Shown here: positions 18,707 to 26,485 of the stretch, piece by piece
Layout: every line of letters begins with the position of its first letter
How positions within the stretch are numbered: the first letter of the stretch is position 1
NCBI GenBank assembly: GCA_963843535.1
Contig: CAWJKU010000004.1
Location: forward strand, 744,001-808,000
Reading direction: 5' to 3'
Source: CAVUNY01 sp963843535
GTDB taxonomy: Bacteria > Chloroflexota > Anaerolineae > Anaerolineales > Anaerolineaceae
DNA: 64,000 nucleotides
Program-made: the position numbers and the translations under genes
The notes under the pieces: model-generated
Seen by the model: the letters and a program-made list of their open reading frames with translations, nothing else
Told to the model about the DNA's origin: nothing
Database searches by the model: none

Positions 18707-19176
18707 TGTGGCGATTCTCCCTGGCTCAATTTCAGACCATTCACCGTCTCAAACAGAACTTCCCACAAAGAGCGGGTATATTCTGGCCTCAGACGTGCGG
18801 TCGGGAGCATATCCGGTCCGGGTGGGGGGGCCAAATTAACCTGCTCTTTCCCGGTATAACCTTTCACCAGCACGTACATCCCTTTTTCGGCGTCGACCGG
18901 CTTGTATCCTGCTTTGGTCGCCCGTTGTTCCATGGTCGATACAGAAGTCAAATCCCCGAGCTGTACTTTTAATGTGGCGATTTTGCGTAATAAGATTTCG
19001 CGCTGATATTCGCCATCCTGGATATTCAAGCCGGTAGTGGCTGCCTGGCCAGATATATATAAATACATGCCGGTTACCAGTGTGAATACCAGAATCATCA
19101 CGAAAAAAGTTCGCAGGCGCTGTACCTGAATGCGCCATGGAGCCTGTTGATATGCCTGGGTAATTTTTTGAGACAT
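18703..19176 (-). CDS. FtsL/DivIC-like septum protein
   Basis: 157 residues. A short basic cytoplasmic part is followed by one membrane helix (about 23-43) and a helical stretch (about 50-85, heptad-like) of the type that forms the FtsL-FtsB coiled coil. The C-terminal extension is Pro-rich and has no family match that I recognise. FtsL sequences diverge strongly, so the call rests mostly on topology and on its position between rsmH and the division PBP, where ftsL normally lies. Confidence 0.7.
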   Translation of the reverse strand: MSQKITQAYQQAPWRIQVQRLRTFFVMILVFTLVTGMYLYISGQAATTGLNIQDGEYQREILLRKIATLKVQLGDLTSVSTMEQRATKAGYKPVDAEKGMYVLVKGYTGKEQVNLAPPPGPDMLPTARLRPEYTRSLWEVLFETVNGLKLSQGESPQ

Positions 19177-19220
19177 TGCAGCTCCCTGTTAAAGGTGGTT
19201 TACTACCCTTTATGCAACAC

Positions 19221-20168
19221 TCATGCCAGAATAAGTCTTTCCGCTACCCGCAAATGAGCACTTCGAGCGCGGGCATTGGACTGTACTTCGCTTTCTGCCG
19301 GCGAAATAGGATGCCGGGTTATTTCCTTGATCGACGCTTTGTGCCCACAGGTACATACCGGCTGCTCAGGCGGGCAAATGCAATCGCGGCTTTCCTTGCG
19401 AAAATATTGTTTCACCAACCGGTCTTCCAGCGAGTGGAAGGAGATCACTGCCAGCCGCCCACCGGGTGCCAATGCTTCTACCGCGGTTGGAAGCACTTCA
19501 CCGATCGACCGCAGCTCCTGGTTTACAGCAATGCGCAGCGCTTGAAATGTACGCGTTGCCGGATGAAGGCGGTCTTTTGAACGGCCCACGGCTTTTTCCA
19601 ATGCCTGCGCGAGCTCGCGGGTGGTGGAAAAAGGCCTGCCCTGGACGATCACCCTTGCGATGCGCCGCGAATTGCGATCTTCTCCTAACTCCCAGATCAG
19701 GTCTGCCAGTTCTTTTTCTGGCAGGTCATTCACCAGGTCTGCGGCAGTGATTTTCTGGTCAGGGTTGAAGCGCATATCCAACGGCCCGTTTCTTAAGAAA
19801 GAAAATCCCCTCTCATCTGTATCCAGTTGCATCGACGAAACCCCCAGATCGAGCACAATACCCTGCACGCTGTCCCACCCAATTCGCAGCATTTGATCGC
19901 GCAGCGTAGTATAAGATGCCTGGATTAAGGTAAACCTGCCTGGAAAATCTGCCAGGCGCTGGTTCGCGAGCGATAGCGCTTGAGGATCCAGGTCCAGACC
20001 CAGGAGGCTTCCTCCAGGGCTGCTTGCATTTAAGATCCCCCAGGCGTGTCCGCCTGCACCCACTGTCGCATCGATGTAACGTCCCGGGCTTTTTGGGCTT
20101 ATATAGCGTATAATTTCATGGTAAAGAACTGAGCGGTGCTGTTCCTGCGGTTCGCGGTCAGCGTCCAT
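19221..20168 (-). CDS. rsmH: 16S rRNA (cytosine-1402-N4)-methyltransferase RsmH
   Basis: Methylates C1402 in the decoding centre of 16S rRNA using S-adenosylmethionine. The ATG at 20168 lies 1 nt past the mraZ stop and gives 315 residues. The frame is open further upstream but there overlaps mraZ. Seen: HRSVLYHEII at the N-terminus, the SAM loop YIDATVGAGGHAWGIL, GLDLDPQAL, LDLGVSSMQLD, and VISFHSLEDRLVK. It is the second gene of the dcw operon as in most bacteria. Confidence 0.97.
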   Translation of the reverse strand: MDADREPQEQHRSVLYHEIIRYISPKSPGRYIDATVGAGGHAWGILNASSPGGSLLGLDLDPQALSLANQRLADFPGRFTLIQASYTTLRDQMLRIGWDSVQGIVLDLGVSSMQLDTDERGFSFLRNGPLDMRFNPDQKITAADLVNDLPEKELADLIWELGEDRNSRRIARVIVQGRPFSTTRELAQALEKAVGRSKDRLHPATRTFQALRIAVNQELRSIGEVLPTAVEALAPGGRLAVISFHSLEDRLVKQYFRKESRDCICPPEQPVCTCGHKASIKEITRHPISPAESEVQSNARARSAHLRVAERLILA

Positions 20169-20169
20169 A

Positions 20170-20604
20170 TCAGCGCATCGGAAGATTGAGTTCTTTGAAG
20201 CGTTGGGCAATCGCAGGAGAATTTTGGGACTTGACTTGCTCGGACCACAGTTCGGGCGGCCAGATTTCGAACCGTTTTCCCTGGCCGACCACCATCGCCG
20301 ATGTTTGCAGGCCTGCGCCATCCCGTAAGAACTGCGGGATCAAGATGCGGCCCGACCGGTCAAATTCGACCCGCACCGCATTGGAAAAAATGAGGTTCTG
20401 CAGCGAGCGAGCTTCTGGATCGGTCACTGACAGGTCGATTAACCGGTCCGCCAACGTTTCAAAGACGGTTTCGGGCATAACGGTCAAATTTTGGTCAAAC
20501 GCGCGCGTGATGTAAGCTACTTCCCCCAGTTCCTCGCGGAAGCGGGCGGGGATGGTCATTCGCCCCTTTTCGTCGATCGTATGCTCGAATTGCCCCAAGA
20601 ACAT
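20170..20604 (-). CDS. mraZ: Transcriptional regulator MraZ
   Basis: AbrB-fold, ring-forming DNA-binding protein that controls the dcw operon. It has 144 residues with the start at 20604, where the protein begins with the family sequence MFLGQFEHTIDEKGRMTIP. The frame extends 21 codons upstream, but that part covers the operator repeats. Two SpoVT/AbrB-like halves are visible: DEKGRMTIPARFRE near 10-23 and DRSGRILIPQFLRD near 83-96. The four GTGG repeats just upstream are its probable binding site. Confidence 0.96.
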   Translation of the reverse strand: MFLGQFEHTIDEKGRMTIPARFREELGEVAYITRAFDQNLTVMPETVFETLADRLIDLSVTDPEARSLQNLIFSNAVRVEFDRSGRILIPQFLRDGAGLQTSAMVVGQGKRFEIWPPELWSEQVKSQNSPAIAQRFKELNLPMR

Positions 20605-20653
20605 AAGTTCTACCTTTGCTAGATATGCGGAACGCCGGATAGGCTCCGGCGCT

Positions 20654-20687
20654 CCACTTTGCTCCACTTTTCACCACTTTCCCCCAC
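20654..20687 (-). promoter_or_regulatory. MraZ-binding repeats (four GTGG repeats in 10-bp phase)
   Basis: On the minus strand GTGG occurs at 20687-20684, 20677-20674, 20667-20664 and 20657-20654, each exactly 10 bp apart and in the context (A)AAGTGGNG. Known MraZ operators are three or four TGGG-type direct repeats with 5-nt spacers just before mraZ. The array lies right after the -10 box, so bound MraZ would cover the start of transcription. Confidence 0.8.
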
Positions 20688-20716
20688 AGTATAGCCTAAA
20701 TACGCCCTAAAAGCAA
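20688..20716 (-). promoter_or_regulatory. Promoter of the dcw operon
   Basis: The minus strand reads TTGCTT (20716-20711), a 17-nt spacer, then TATACT (20693-20688). The -10 box abuts the MraZ repeats. Both boxes match sigma-70-type consensus at five of six (TATACT) and four of six (TTGCTT) positions. Confidence 0.65.
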
Positions 20717-20755
20717 GTCTTTTAAGGGCTTATTTACAACTTTGTTAGTCAATGA

Positions 20756-21940
20756 TTAATTTTTGGTGGAAATTCCCTGCTCGCGCTGCATGGAAATGGT
20801 AAATGCGCTTCCGCATCCCGGTCGGCTTTCGGCCAGGATGGTCCCGTGATGCTGCTCGATCACATGGCGGGCGATGGACAGGCCCAGGCCCACCCCGCGA
20901 AATAGATGGTCTCCTACCTTATCCAGGTGGAAAAACCGGTCAAAAATGTGCGGCATCGCTTCGGGTGGAATGCCGACCCCCCGATCTGTTATCTTTACCC
21001 AGACCGTCGTTTCGTCGTAACCTGCCTCAACCAGCACATCCCCGCCATCCGGGCTGAATTTAATCGCATTATCCAGAATGGCAGCTACTGCCCGGTTAAG
21101 GCTTTTCGTATCTGCCATAATTTGAGGTAAGCGGGGTAAGATCGATAATTGGATGCCTACTTTGCTTTGAGCGGCATGCTCACGTTGTAGCTCGACAGCG
21201 GAGGTAACCACCGAACCAATATCCGTTAGTCTAAATTCCGGTAGAATCAGGTCCATCTCTTGCAGGAATAAAATATCGTTGGTCAGCGCTGTAATCTCCT
21301 GCAGGCTGCGGTAAATGGTTTCGATGGCGCTGCGCAGGGATTCTCCTTGCAGCATTCCGGTCCGAATCACCTGCAGGAATCCGTTGGCGGCCATCAATGG
21401 GGTGCGGAGTTCATGGGCGATGGCGGTAATAAATTCGCGCCGGGCTTCTTCCAGGTCGCTGAGCTGTTGGTAAGCTTCTGCTAACTCTTTGGCCTTGGCG
21501 CGCAGGTCGCCGATGGCGATTTCGTCGTTTTCACGCAGCCGGCGGCTGACCTCGCGCATCAAAGCGATCGAGATTGAGCTGCTTTGCTCCAGTAAGGCGG
21601 CAAAAATTTCTTTACGCAGCTCCAGTACCGTACAATCGCATGTGGTGGCGACGGTGGCAGCCCGTGGGGCATTGTTGACGATCGCCATTTCTCCGAAGAA
21701 ATCGCCAGGATGAAGGTGTTTAAGGAGGCGCTCTTCGCTCTTATCGAACCACTTGGTTACGCGCACTTCCCCTTCCAGCAGGATATAAAAGATCGATTCC
21801 AATGCTCCTTCATGGCACAAAATCGTATTTGCCGGATAGAATTTCTGCTCACTGGCAGAAATAAAATTCTCTGCCTGGTCAGACGGAATCCCAGGAAAAG
21901 CGCGCAAGAGCACGGCGCGCGTATCGATTTCAGCTTCCAT
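20756..21940 (-). CDS. Histidine kinase with N-terminal cyclic-nucleotide-binding domain
   Basis: 394 residues with no membrane segment, so probably cytoplasmic. An N-terminal cNMP-binding (Crp-like) fold (about 12-130, with LHPGDFFGEMAIVNNAPRAA as the phosphate-binding cassette) is joined by a coiled coil (about 135-165) to HisKA, where AHELRTPL carries the phospho-accepting His176. A HATPase domain follows, with N box LDNAIKFSPDGG, G1 DRGVGIPPE and G2 GVGLGLSIARH. No response regulator gene is adjacent. The cassette has the Arg seen in ligand-binding members, so it may bind cAMP or another nucleotide; the signal is not shown. Confidence 0.88.
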   Translation of the reverse strand: MEAEIDTRAVLLRAFPGIPSDQAENFISASEQKFYPANTILCHEGALESIFYILLEGEVRVTKWFDKSEERLLKHLHPGDFFGEMAIVNNAPRAATVATTCDCTVLELRKEIFAALLEQSSSISIALMREVSRRLRENDEIAIGDLRAKAKELAEAYQQLSDLEEARREFITAIAHELRTPLMAANGFLQVIRTGMLQGESLRSAIETIYRSLQEITALTNDILFLQEMDLILPEFRLTDIGSVVTSAVELQREHAAQSKVGIQLSILPRLPQIMADTKSLNRAVAAILDNAIKFSPDGGDVLVEAGYDETTVWVKITDRGVGIPPEAMPHIFDRFFHLDKVGDHLFRGVGLGLSIARHVIEQHHGTILAESRPGCGSAFTISMQREQGISTKN

Positions 21941-22138
21941 TGCGATTCAATCCTTTTAATCCATGCATCGTAAATGAGGATGATTATATCCTGTGGAGTA
22001 CGCCCAGAAATACGGCAGTGGTTAAACTGCATAACGGGTTGCAATAGTTATGCCCTGAGGCAGCGCTTCCGTCAAATAAGATAGATGACACACCCCGAAT
22101 CTCATAATTTCGGTGGCTGTCTGGGAAATTATAAAAAT

Positions 22139-22172
22139 GGGGTTCCGACTGGCAAAGCAAGTCGGAACCCCC
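22139..22172. terminator. Hairpin sharing its core with the terminator at 39710
   Basis: GGGGTTCCGACT (22139-22150) pairs with AGTCGGAACCCC (22160-22171). The hairpin at 39710 has nearly the same arms (GGGGATTCCGACTGG). No clear T-run follows on either strand, so termination is weaker than at 39710. It is probably a member of a small intergenic repeat family. Confidence 0.5.
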
Positions 22173-22185
22173 ATAAATATTAATT

Positions 22186-22209
22186 CCCCCGCCCTATATA
22201 GGGCGGGGG
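22186..22209. repeat. Perfect 24-bp GC-flanked palindrome
   Basis: Positions 22186-22197 are the exact reverse complement of 22198-22209. A CTATATAG core is flanked by GCCC/GGGC and C5/G5 runs. It is followed by TTAGGGGGTGGG. This looks like an intergenic repeat rather than a terminator because no T-run follows. A protein-binding role cannot be excluded. Confidence 0.6.
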
Positions 22210-22298
22210 TTAGGGGGTGGGTGATTGAATCAAACGACTGACACACTGCGAAAATTAATTCCGAGGTGAGTCTTGTATCATAGGATTTTCCAGTGTGA

Positions 22299-23678
22299 TT
22301 ACTTGGTCAGTATGGGCATATAGACTTTTTCCGGTCCATATGGTCCCATATTCTTCTCGGCTTCCGTCATCAGCGCCTGATATTCATCCAGTGTAAGCAC
22401 CTCATACGGATTGTCTGCCTGAGGTGAGAGCAAAGCCATGGGGATTGTGCCGGTTGCTTTATAGACCATCACGGCGAAGGCAAAAATGGCTTCCTCGGGG
22501 GTGAATTGGCAGTGGCCGTAGCGTACAATCGGGATGCTCAAGAACTGCGAGCCTTTTCCTGCAAACCAGATTTTCAACTGGTAAAGCAGCTCGTGCCAGT
22601 AGGGAACGATTGGGTCGCCGGTGGTGTGCATGGCGACTAACGGCGCTTTGATCTGGCCGGTCGTCTGGTAGGCCTTCATGGCAGTGACGGCGGTCGAAGC
22701 GGCATTGAACCTTTGCACCTGCAGGTTCAGCTTCCAATCATTGTTTGAACCGAAGTACCAGCGCGGGTTATTATCGAACGGTTGACCGCCAAGCGTGGTG
22801 ACCCCATCATTGGTAGCCTTGATGTTGTAATCCAGCAAACCGAGCGAGGTCATGATGGCGGAGGCTGCTTTATTACTGGAATCAATGGGTGCTTTGCTGG
22901 TAGCGATTAATTGGGCAGATAGACCGGGATTGCTGGCAATAGCCTGGCTGATTTGAAGCATCAAAGGACCGGGTGCTTCTATCGTCCCCCAATTGGTGAT
23001 TGCGGTAGGATTGATATTCACCGGGCTGCCCAATACCGGCTTGAAACCAGGGAAGAAGTAATCAAACAAAACACGGAAATCCCCCCAGTAATTGACTTGC
23101 CGGGTGAAATCTCCGACCGGGCCGCAGGTAGTGACACCCCCGTCGAAGAGATCATTATAGTTCTGCTCGATAGCCTTGGTGGTGACCAGCCCGCCTTCTG
23201 AAGCCCCCACCAGGAAAATGTGGTTTGGATGGTAAGCGGCTTTCAATAAGCCTGCCAGTTGATTGACGGCGTCAATGCCTTGGGTTACCGCCAGGCCATT
23301 TTTACTGTAGCTGGTGATGGCAAAGGCGTAGTTCTTCCCGACCAAGACTCTAGGAAGCGTAACGACGAGATCAGGATCTGGATTATTCTGTAGCACCAAT
23401 TGGTCCCAGGGGATCATTCCGGCAGGTACGATTGGGTCAACGTAGCCGTGGGCGTAGATCACCAGGTCGCCGTTCCAGACTGAGGTGTGAGGGGAGCCCA
23501 CAGGCAGTAGTTAGACACCTGCCCCGATCCGGGCCATAGGTACCATAAGTCCTCCACTATCCGATGCATATTTCCTGATCCGGTGGAAGTGGAGTAATGT
23601 TTCCGCTGCTACCGGCGCAGAGGGCAAGGCTACCAGTAAAATCGCCAATAATAAAACGAAACTCATGATGCGTGACAT
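22299..23678 (-). pseudogene. Secreted alpha/beta hydrolase interrupted by one in-frame stop
   Basis: The 5' part (from ATG 23678, with AGGGAG upstream) encodes a clear signal peptide ending in PSAPVAAE. A single TAA at 23513-23511 stops it. The same frame continues into a 400-residue hydrolase body with the nucleophile elbow GASEGG, an acid loop GDPIVP and a His in YGHCQF, so the catalytic residues look intact. The body alone could start at GTG 23501, but it has no ribosome site and would lack the export signal. Its substrate is unknown; it resembles secreted esterase or peptidase-like hydrolases. It is either a recent nonsense mutation or a sequence error. Confidence 0.7.
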
Positions 23679-23730
23679 TGTTTTTCTCCCTTCATGCTGA
23701 CGAATAGATCGATACGGATTCTTGAGAAAC

Positions 23731-23890
23731 AAAAAAGACCAGTGTCAAATTGAGAAGAGAACCTCCTTTCTTTGACGAAAAACCTGGTCTACCAGCCATC
23801 GCATGGTTCTGCGTTGTTCGCCCCTGGCAGACATTACGTCCGGTCTGACTGCTGCGCCTCTGCGGCCAAGCATAGGAACCATTTTTTTGA
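23731..23890 (-). promoter_or_regulatory. Structured 5' leader with attenuator-like terminator before the hydrolase
   Basis: On the minus strand a terminator can form from AGACCAG (23790-23784) plus GTCAAA (23776-23771) pairing with TTTGAC (23749-23744) and CTGGTCT (23742-23736), followed at once by TTTTT. The AGACCAG strand can instead pair in the small hairpin CTGGTAGACCAG (23795-23784). The upstream part (to about 23890) holds several short hairpins, such as CCATGCGATGG. This arrangement is typical of a riboswitch or attenuator, but I do not recognise the aptamer class. It lies about 50 nt before the hydrolase start. Confidence 0.4.
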
Positions 23891-24058
23891 ATTATGCTTG
23901 CTCATTTTAGCACGCAGTCCACGCAGATACAACGGGTTTCAGGGCGATAAAAAAAGCATCTAATTTGGGTGAAGTTTCATTTCAACCCATGAAATAGATA
24001 TTTATATTTTATTACAATTCTTGTATACTTATCTCATTCTATCCTTGAGGAGTACTCC

Positions 24059-24274
24059 ATGTCTCCTGTTAATGGACCGTTCGATGTCGTAATTATCGAA
24101 GACTTATGCAACCAATGCGCGGCCTGTGTCGGAATCTGCGCATTTGGCGCGCTGCAGATGGACGGCAGCCGGCTTGTGGTCAATAATGATGACTGTACTG
24201 ACTGCACCTGGTGCCTGAAGATATGCCCATTCCATGCCTTAAGCGCGAAACCCTTACAGCAGGCCGTTGTATGA
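24059..24274 (+). CDS. 2[4Fe-4S] ferredoxin
   Basis: 71 residues with two full CxxCxxCxxxC clusters (Cys 17/20/23/27 and 46/49/52/56). Unlike the classical order, each motif ends in Cys followed by Ala-Phe or Pro-Phe. It should carry low-potential electrons. Its stop overlaps the start of the next gene in ATGA, so it is very probably the electron donor of that flavoprotein. A similar ferredoxin-reductase pairing is known for archaeal-type geranylgeranyl reductases. Confidence 0.9.
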   Translation: MSPVNGPFDVVIIEDLCNQCAACVGICAFGALQMDGSRLVVNNDDCTDCTWCLKICPFHALSAKPLQQAVV

Positions 24275-25464
24275 AATCTTTCTATGATGTAGTTGTGGTT
24301 GGAGCAGGCCCGGCCGGGGCGGTGGCTGCCCGCAGGGCTGCTGAAGGTGGATTAAGCACGCTGCTGTTGGAAAAGCGGCAGGAAATTGGGGCACCAGTAC
24401 GCTGCGCCGAGGCGATTGGGGCGGAGTTATGCCTGCCGTTTATTACCCCCGATCCTAAATGGATTGATGCCGAGATCAGTGCGTTCTGTGTTTATAACGC
24501 AGCCGGTGAAGGCGTCAAAGTCCCCCCGGCGGAGCCCACATTGGTGGTTAACCGCAAAGTATTCGACCTGGAACTGGTCAAAATTGCCGCGCGCAGCGGG
24601 GCGGAGGTATGCACCAGCGCTCCAGCGGTTGGGATTTTGCTGGATAATAAACGGGTAGTGGGGGTTAAAGTTGAACATTTCGGCAACGTGCAGGATGTTT
24701 TTGCCCGGCTGGTCGTTGCAGCAGATGGGGTTGAAGGTCAGATAGGGCTTTGGGCGGGGCTGCGCAACCAGCTCAGAATGGCAGATTTTTACAGCGGGGT
24801 CGAATTTCTGTTGGGCAATCTTAAAAACCGAATTGACCCATCCACGTGCGAATACCACCTGAACCAGGCGTATGCCCCGGGTGGATATTTGTGGGTATTT
24901 CCAAAAGGTGAGGATACGGCCAATGTCGGCCTGGTATTCAGCGGAGACAGGGCGCCGGAGCGTCCGGCTATGACCCTGCTTGAGGAATTTATCAACCACC
25001 GCTATCCGGGCGCATGCGTGCTGGGGGTCATTTCGGGGGGAATACCGATCTCCGGGGCGGTCAAGAATATGGTCGCGGATGGGTTAGTGCTGGTAGGGGA
25101 TGCCGCCCACCAGGCAGACCCGTTAACCGCCGGCGGGATCAACCTGGGGATGATTGGCGCCGACCTGGCGATGCAGGCAGCCGTTCCGGCTGTGAAAGCG
25201 GGGGATGTTTCCGCTCGCCAGCTGAAGGCTTACCCGGATGCCTGGCGCAAGCGTTTTGGCGCGATGCATTCCGCCATGTATTCCATGCGCAAGATTCTGG
25301 CCGGTATGGAATCGCAGCGTCTGGATGCCCTGGTACATCGGGCCAGCCAGCTGGATATTCCCAATATGGCTCTGGGCGAGATCTTGCTATCTCTGCTCAA
25401 ATCTGACCCGAGGCTTTTGTTCGAAGCGCGCACGCTGATCACCACCGGCCTCATCATGAAGTAA
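24271..25464 (+). CDS. Geranylgeranyl reductase family FAD-dependent oxidoreductase
   Basis: 397 residues, starting at the ATG that overlaps the ferredoxin stop. Seen: the FAD Rossmann motif VVVVGAGPAGAVAARRAA (residues 7-24), the family signature APVRCAEAIG near residue 42, an AADG motif, and GDAAHQADPLTAGGINLGM for FAD binding. The family saturates isoprenoid chains of lipids, quinones or chlorophyll. Given the coupled ferredoxin, a membrane-bound isoprenoid such as menaquinone or a polyprenol carrier is a plausible substrate; this is inference. Confidence 0.88.
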   Translation: MKSFYDVVVVGAGPAGAVAARRAAEGGLSTLLLEKRQEIGAPVRCAEAIGAELCLPFITPDPKWIDAEISAFCVYNAAGEGVKVPPAEPTLVVNRKVFDLELVKIAARSGAEVCTSAPAVGILLDNKRVVGVKVEHFGNVQDVFARLVVAADGVEGQIGLWAGLRNQLRMADFYSGVEFLLGNLKNRIDPSTCEYHLNQAYAPGGYLWVFPKGEDTANVGLVFSGDRAPERPAMTLLEEFINHRYPGACVLGVISGGIPISGAVKNMVADGLVLVGDAAHQADPLTAGGINLGMIGADLAMQAAVPAVKAGDVSARQLKAYPDAWRKRFGAMHSAMYSMRKILAGMESQRLDALVHRASQLDIPNMALGEILLSLLKSDPRLLFEARTLITTGLIMK

Positions 25465-25474
25465 CCCGGATAGA

Positions 25475-26473
25475 TTACCTGGGTTTGGGGGTGATGCTTT
25501 CGACTGCCGCGATCATCCGATCCATCAAATCGTTGAGGGCCGGGTCTACTTTCTGGCGTACCGGGTCCGCCAGGTACCATGCGAGCACTTCTTCGGCTCC
25601 GCGGTGGTAAGGAATCTTCGCCGACCAGCCCGGCACAGCATGCTTGATCTTGGTGTTGTCGAACATCACGGAATGGGTTTTATCGCCCAGCAAGCGCATT
25701 CCCCATTCGGGATCGTACGTGTTGATCAAATCCGATGAAATATGAAACAGGCGGGGGGTGACGTTCAAAAGGCGAGCAAAAATTTCATGGATCTGGTCCC
25801 AGGTGAGGACTTCATCCGAGGTAATGTGGTACGTGTCACCAATGGCATGCGGGTTGCCTAACAAACCATGGAAGGCGCGCGCAAAATCCTCGTGGTGGGT
25901 CATCACCCACAGGGTTGTGCCATCTCCGTGGACGACTGTCGGCAGTCCGCGGCGCATGCGCTCGATGCCTGTCCAACCGCCGTGCAGGGGGATCGCCATT
26001 TTGTCGTAGGTATGGGATGGGCGAACGATCGTGATTGGGAAGCCATCTTCGCGATAAGCGCGCATCAAGCGCTCTTCACAGGCGATTTTATTCCTGGAAT
26101 AGCGCCAGAAAGGGTTAGCCAATGGGGTCAATTCGCTGATCGGCAAGTTGGCTACCGGCTTTTGATATGCGGACGCGGAACTGATGAAAAGGTATTGGCC
26201 CACTTTCCCGCTGAACAAAGCCAGATCGGTTTCGATCTGGTCGGGCGTGAAGGCAATAAAATCGACCACCACATCGAAAGAATATTTTTCAAGCGCAGCG
26301 CGCGCAGCATCAGGATCGCGGATATCTGCCTGGATCAGGTGCGCCTCTTTTGGCGCGGGACGGGAATGGTTCTGCCCGCGATTCAGCAGGTATAAATCCA
26401 TTCCACCCTCGATGGCCAACCTGGAACAGGCAGAGCTGATCAACCCGGTGCCGCCGATAAAAAGTACTTTCAT
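25475..26473 (-). CDS. NAD-dependent epimerase/dehydratase family protein
   Basis: Extended short-chain dehydrogenase of 332 residues. Seen: the nucleotide loop FIGGTGLISSA at the N-terminus, an acidic position after ADIRD, FISSASAYQKP where the catalytic Ser/Tyr region lies, and YSRNKIACEE, which provides a Tyr-x-x-x-Lys. It probably acts on a nucleotide-activated or free sugar. The substrate cannot be named. It is convergent with the reductase gene, 10 nt apart, and follows the amylase gene by 12 nt on the minus strand. Confidence 0.82.
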   Translation of the reverse strand: MKVLFIGGTGLISSACSRLAIEGGMDLYLLNRGQNHSRPAPKEAHLIQADIRDPDAARAALEKYSFDVVVDFIAFTPDQIETDLALFSGKVGQYLFISSASAYQKPVANLPISELTPLANPFWRYSRNKIACEERLMRAYREDGFPITIVRPSHTYDKMAIPLHGGWTGIERMRRGLPTVVHGDGTTLWVMTHHEDFARAFHGLLGNPHAIGDTYHITSDEVLTWDQIHEIFARLLNVTPRLFHISSDLINTYDPEWGMRLLGDKTHSVMFDNTKIKHAVPGWSAKIPYHRGAEEVLAWYLADPVRQKVDPALNDLMDRMIAAVESITPKPR

Positions 26474-26485
26474 GATATCTCTCCT

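Larger units (their letters stand above)
21941..22298. other. Intergenic region, 358 bp, repeats only
   Basis: No convincing gene is present. It holds a 12-13-bp stem hairpin (22139-22172), a perfect 24-bp palindrome (22186-22209) followed by a G-rich stretch, and short AT-rich flanks. It separates the disrupted hydrolase from the kinase, both read on the minus strand. Confidence 0.6.

Noticed and set aside
24427..24999. Minus-strand 190-codon frame
   Set aside because: Lies wholly inside the geranylgeranyl reductase-like gene and has no start context or homology pattern.
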